Shown here piece after piece: positions 33,050 through 35,267 of a stretch of 35,267 nt of DNA. Below the pieces are notes generated by a model that did no database searches, had not been told where the DNA came from, and saw nothing but the letters and a program-made list of their open reading frames with translations. Source of the DNA: Victivallaceae bacterium (GTDB lineage Bacteria; Verrucomicrobiota; Lentisphaeria; Victivallales; Victivallaceae); assembly GCA_028698975.1 (NCBI GenBank), contig JAQVVK010000001.1, positions 1-35,267 on the forward strand, in the 5' to 3' direction. The translations under genes were made by a program, and so were the position numbers. Every line of letters starts with the position of its first letter. Position 1 is the first letter of the stretch.

Positions 33050-33097
33050 ATCGGTTTTTACATAACCGGCTAAATTAAAGACGGCAGGGGGGGGAGT

Positions 33098-34042
33098 ATG
33101 CCCAGACACTATGTTTTCGGCCCGGTCGCCTCGCGGCGGCTGGGAGTTTCGCTCGGAGTGGATCTGGTGACTCCCAAGACCTGTTCGCTCGACTGTGTTT
33201 ATTGCGAAGCGCGGGCGACCACCGATCTAACGCTGGAGCGGCGCGAATACGTCCCCGCCGCCGCGGTTATACGCGAACTTGACGAAACGCTTGCTTCGCA
33301 TCCCGCGCTTGATTACATCACGTTTTCGGGTTCGGGCGAGCCGACGCTGAATTCAGAGATCGGGCGCATTGCCGCCCACATCAAACAGCATTACCCGCAA
33401 TACCCGATCTGCCTGCTTACCAACGGCTGTTTTTTGGGCGACGCCATGCTGCGGCGCGAGATTGCGCCGATCGATCTGGTTATACCGTCGCTCGACGCCT
33501 CGTGCGCCGCGGAGTTTGCAAAGGTCAACCGCCCGGCCGCCGGGTTTGATTTCGACCGTTTTGTGGCGGAACTTGCCGCTTACACCCATCATACGGCGGC
33601 GCGGGTGTGGCTGGAGCTTTTTATCGTACCGGGGGTGAACGACTCGGATGAATCGATCGCACGTTTTGTCGAGATCATTCGACCGATGAAACTTGAGATA
33701 GTACAGCTCAATTCGCTGGATCGTCCCGGCGCGGTCGATTGGGTCAAGCCCTCGCCGCCGGAGAACACGCGTCGCTTTATCGCCGCGCTTGAGCCGGTGG
33801 TCGCGGTGGAGGCGGTGGGGCCGTTTCGCCGCCGCCGCCGGATGGAGGGGGTGGTTTGTTCGGACGCGGAGCAGCGGATACTTGATTTGGTAAGCCGTCG
33901 CCCCGCCACGGTCGACGATCTGGTGGTGGCGTTGGGGTTGCCGCACGAACGGGTGGAGATATTGTTGGATTCGCTTTTCAAGTTCGGTCTGGTTGAGATC
34001 GAGAAGCGTGAACGCGGTGCGTTTTACGCTCCGGCAAAATAA
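33098..34042 (+). CDS. Radical SAM protein with C-terminal winged-helix domain
   Basis: This 314-residue protein has a radical SAM core with the cluster motif C-x3-C-x2-C in TCSLDCVYCEA, FSGSGEPTLN as the SAM-binding GGE-like motif, and the strands LLTNGCF, DLVIPSLDA and ELFIVPGVNDS. These fit the COG0731-type group related to the wyosine-synthesis enzyme TYW1, but it lacks the flavodoxin domain. The last 65 residues form a small winged helix (AEQRILDLVSRRPATVDDLV ... LPHERVEILLDSLFKFGLVE). Its substrate is unknown. It sits 48 bases after the helicase with a strong G-rich ribosome site (eight Gs at 33087-33094) and may be co-transcribed. Confidence 0.86.
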   Translation: MPRHYVFGPVASRRLGVSLGVDLVTPKTCSLDCVYCEARATTDLTLERREYVPAAAVIRELDETLASHPALDYITFSGSGEPTLNSEIGRIAAHIKQHYPQYPICLLTNGCFLGDAMLRREIAPIDLVIPSLDASCAAEFAKVNRPAAGFDFDRFVAELAAYTHHTAARVWLELFIVPGVNDSDESIARFVEIIRPMKLEIVQLNSLDRPGAVDWVKPSPPENTRRFIAALEPVVAVEAVGPFRRRRRMEGVVCSDAEQRILDLVSRRPATVDDLVVALGLPHERVEILLDSLFKFGLVEIEKRERGAFYAPAK

Positions 34043-34055
34043 TCGCCGGGTGTAC

Positions 34056-34084
34056 TGGACAATCCGCCCTGCCGGTGCTATCTT
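34056..34084 (+). promoter_or_regulatory. Possible promoter for the GspG-like gene
   Basis: TGGACA (34056-34061), 17 bases, then TATCTT (34079-34084), with five and four of six consensus matches. The ATG at 34109 follows after 24 bases, so the leader would be very short. A GGGAG ribosome site lies between them. Confidence 0.4.
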
Positions 34085-34108
34085 AATATATAAATAGGGA
34101 GACACATC

Positions 34109-34663
34109 ATGAAAAAGAAATCCTTTACCTTGATAGAAGTGCTCGCCTCGATCGCCATTATTTCAATTTTGGCCGCCATCGGAGTTGCCGCATACAGTTT
34201 TGCCATGAATTCGGCGCGGGAGAGCGCGACGCGGGCCTTGCTGGTTCAGATCGAAAACGCGCTCAAGTCGGCGCAGACCACGACCGGAGTGATCCCCTCG
34301 ACCTATTCCTCCGGCGTCCAATATAAGAAGATCGTCGCAACGCTTAACACCGACGGCACGGTTAAGGAGATAAAACTGGATACCGACGTTTGGCCGACCG
34401 ATGTTCAAGCTGCGTTTCTTAAGTTGATCGATCAGGAGGCGTTGAAGTCGCACCTCAACAGCGACGGTGAATTGACTGACGCGTGGGGCGGGGTGATCTA
34501 TTACGCCTATCCCGGCGCAGCCAACAAGACCGGGATCGATCTTGTTGCGCCGGGGCCGGACGGCAAGTATGGCAAAGCCGCCGATGGAAATGTCAAGGCC
34601 GACGGCAAGGGCGACTATTACGACGGTTTGGAAAAGGCGTGCGACGACGTCCTTAATTTCTGA
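34109..34663 (+). CDS. GspG-like type II secretion/type IV pilus pseudopilin
   Basis: This 184-residue protein starts MKKKSFTLIEVLASIAIISI. It is a class III prepilin signal: a short basic leader, cleavage before F6, E at position +5, and a hydrophobic helix that anchors and polymerises the subunit. The C-terminal half (LTDAWGGVIYYAYPG ... APGPDGKYG ... CDDV) resembles the GspG major-pseudopilin fold, in which DAWG and the DGK/DD loop bind calcium. It would be processed by a prepilin peptidase and built into a periplasmic pseudopilus. No other secretion machinery gene is visible, so it may be an orphan member of the large prepilin families in this phylum. Confidence 0.85.
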   Translation: MKKKSFTLIEVLASIAIISILAAIGVAAYSFAMNSARESATRALLVQIENALKSAQTTTGVIPSTYSSGVQYKKIVATLNTDGTVKEIKLDTDVWPTDVQAAFLKLIDQEALKSHLNSDGELTDAWGGVIYYAYPGAANKTGIDLVAPGPDGKYGKAADGNVKADGKGDYYDGLEKACDDVLNF

Positions 34664-34892
34664 CGCCGCCCCCCTGTGGTGCTTGGGGTTGTGCGTGAAA
34701 ATCGTGTAGCTTTTTAACAAAAAGACAAGATTTATGCTGTTTTGAGCAAAAAAAAGAAAATTTTTTAAAACAACGGTTGACTTTTTTGCTTCCGATGCGT
34801 ATAATAAAATATGTTGCCTATACGTTAATAAGTAAAGATAACGCCATTTTCATAGTTTTGAAAGCGGCTAACAAACCAAGGAGATCCCAGAA
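34664..34892 (+). other. Longest gap between genes; holds the promoter of the last gene
   Basis: This 229-base gap becomes very AT-rich after 34710. It contains the promoter at 34777-34805 and the ribosome site AAGGAGAT at about 34878-34885. I see no clear terminator for the GspG-like gene: a short CTTTTT/AAAAAG inverted repeat near 34710 is too weak. Confidence 0.6.
34777..34805 (+). promoter_or_regulatory. Near-consensus sigma70 promoter for the second prepilin gene
   Basis: TTGACT (34777-34782, five of six matches), a 17-base spacer, then a perfect TATAAT (34800-34805). It is the strongest promoter seen in the window. The predicted leader is about 80 bases, ending in AAGGAGAT 8 bases before the ATG. 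Together they suggest high expression. Confidence 0.78.
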
Positions 34893-35267
34893 ATGAAGAA
34901 GCGTTTTACCCTCATCGAGCTCTTGGTCGTGATTGCGATCATCGCAATTCTGGCCGCCATGCTGTTGCCGGCGTTGAACAAGGCCCGCGAAGCAGCCCGC
35001 AAGACCAGCTGCACCAACAACCTCAAGCAGGTGATGCTTGGCGAGACCATGTATGCCGATGAATACAATGGTTCGATGGTCGGTTATTCCCTGAACGGCA
35101 CCTCGGCCGGCGTTGAATATGCCGCCAATTTGCTGACCCATGCTTTCTCGTATGCCCAGAACAACACCACCGGTACTTTCAGCAAGGAAGCCGGCTACAT
35201 CACCTGGGGCAGCATGTCATGCCCGTCTTCGGCCAATGCCAAGACCACGGTGACCTCTTCCGATGGC
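34893..35267 (+). CDS. Prepilin-type N-terminal cleavage/methylation domain protein (Lentisphaerota type), 3' end missing
   Basis: The first 125 codons are present; the gene runs off the window. It starts with MKKRFTLIELLVVIAIIAIL followed by an AAMLLPALNKAREAARKTSC segment and TNNLKQVMLGETMYADEYNG. That gives a five-residue basic leader, cleavage before Phe, E at +5, and the long conserved helix ending in LPALNKAREAARK plus CxNNLKQ. This is the signature of a very large family in Lentisphaerota and other PVC bacteria, thought to be pseudopilin- or surface-anchored proteins. The CPSS pattern later is also typical. The function of the family is not established. It has its own strong promoter and ribosome site. 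Confidence 0.85.
   Translation, partial: MKKRFTLIELLVVIAIIAILAAMLLPALNKAREAARKTSCTNNLKQVMLGETMYADEYNGSMVGYSLNGTSAGVEYAANLLTHAFSYAQNNTTGTFSKEAGYITWGSMSCPSSANAKTTVTSSDG

Noticed and set aside
34700..34776. Possible terminator hairpins after the GspG-like gene (CTTTTT/AAAAAG and the A/T-rich stretch)
   Set aside because: Stems are A/T only, short, and without a following T-run in the right place.
1..35267. Search by eye for CRISPR arrays, tRNA or rRNA genes, insertion sequences, att sites and phage genes
   Set aside because: No regularly spaced repeats, tRNA-like cloverleaf, transposase, integrase or phage protein was seen; gaps between genes are too short for most of these.

Overview
The window is GC-rich and almost fully coding. 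It carries Gram-negative envelope genes (a lipid A acyltransferase, a TolQ/TolR/TonB-like set and a MacAB-type exporter). It ends in two type IV-pilin-like prepilins. The last of these has the long N-terminal signature (FTLIELLVVIAIIAILAAML, then LPALNKAREAAR) that is multiplied in Lentisphaerota/Victivallales genomes and their PVC relatives. I infer a member of Lentisphaerota. No rRNA, tRNA, CRISPR array, insertion sequence or phage gene was seen, and no gap between genes exceeds about 230 bases.

Layout. (1) 1-3796, minus: a fused acyl-CoA dehydratase activase/dehydratase protein, a small cupin, diaminopimelate decarboxylase and the start of a TsaB-like gene, packed as one operon behind a good sigma70-type promoter. 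(2) 3951-7938, plus: a SNF2-family helicase and a tRNA-dihydrouridine synthase whose reading frame looks damaged near its end. (3) 7922-11650, minus: nadC-ruvA behind their own promoter, and a repeat-containing protein of unknown function just upstream of comM. (4) 11756-15758, minus: an ROK sugar kinase, a lipid A acyltransferase, mraY and a PHP phosphoesterase, spaced as one operon. (5) 15883-22276, plus: a TolQ-TolR-TonB/TolA-like set followed closely by a 1405-residue debranching enzyme that joins a GH13 and a GH133 catalytic domain. (6) 22369-25766, plus: a MacA-like adaptor, MacB-like ATPase and MacB-like permease. (7) 25771-29771, minus: a flippase-like membrane protein, MetF with a cysteine-rich C-terminal domain, mnmA and rlmH. 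(8) 29965-34042, plus: a double class II aldolase-like protein, a DEAD-box helicase and a radical SAM/winged-helix protein. (9) 34109-35267, plus: a GspG-like pseudopilin and a truncated second prepilin with a near-consensus promoter.

Working together. Most neighbours are housekeeping: RNA modification (dus, mnmA, rlmH, probable tsaB), DNA processing (ruvA, comM, SNF2), NAD, lysine and folate metabolism, and envelope synthesis. The most unusual parts are the activase/dehydratase fusion with an extra four-cysteine motif, the eukaryote-like GH13-GH133 debranching enzyme, the tandem aldolase whose second half has lost every metal ligand, the three-repeat protein next to comM, and the broken dus gene. 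No single new multi-gene system could be demonstrated. The activase/cupin/decarboxylase operon and the repeat protein with comM are the best candidates for uncharacterised function. All functional calls come from reading motifs by eye. No database search was possible.
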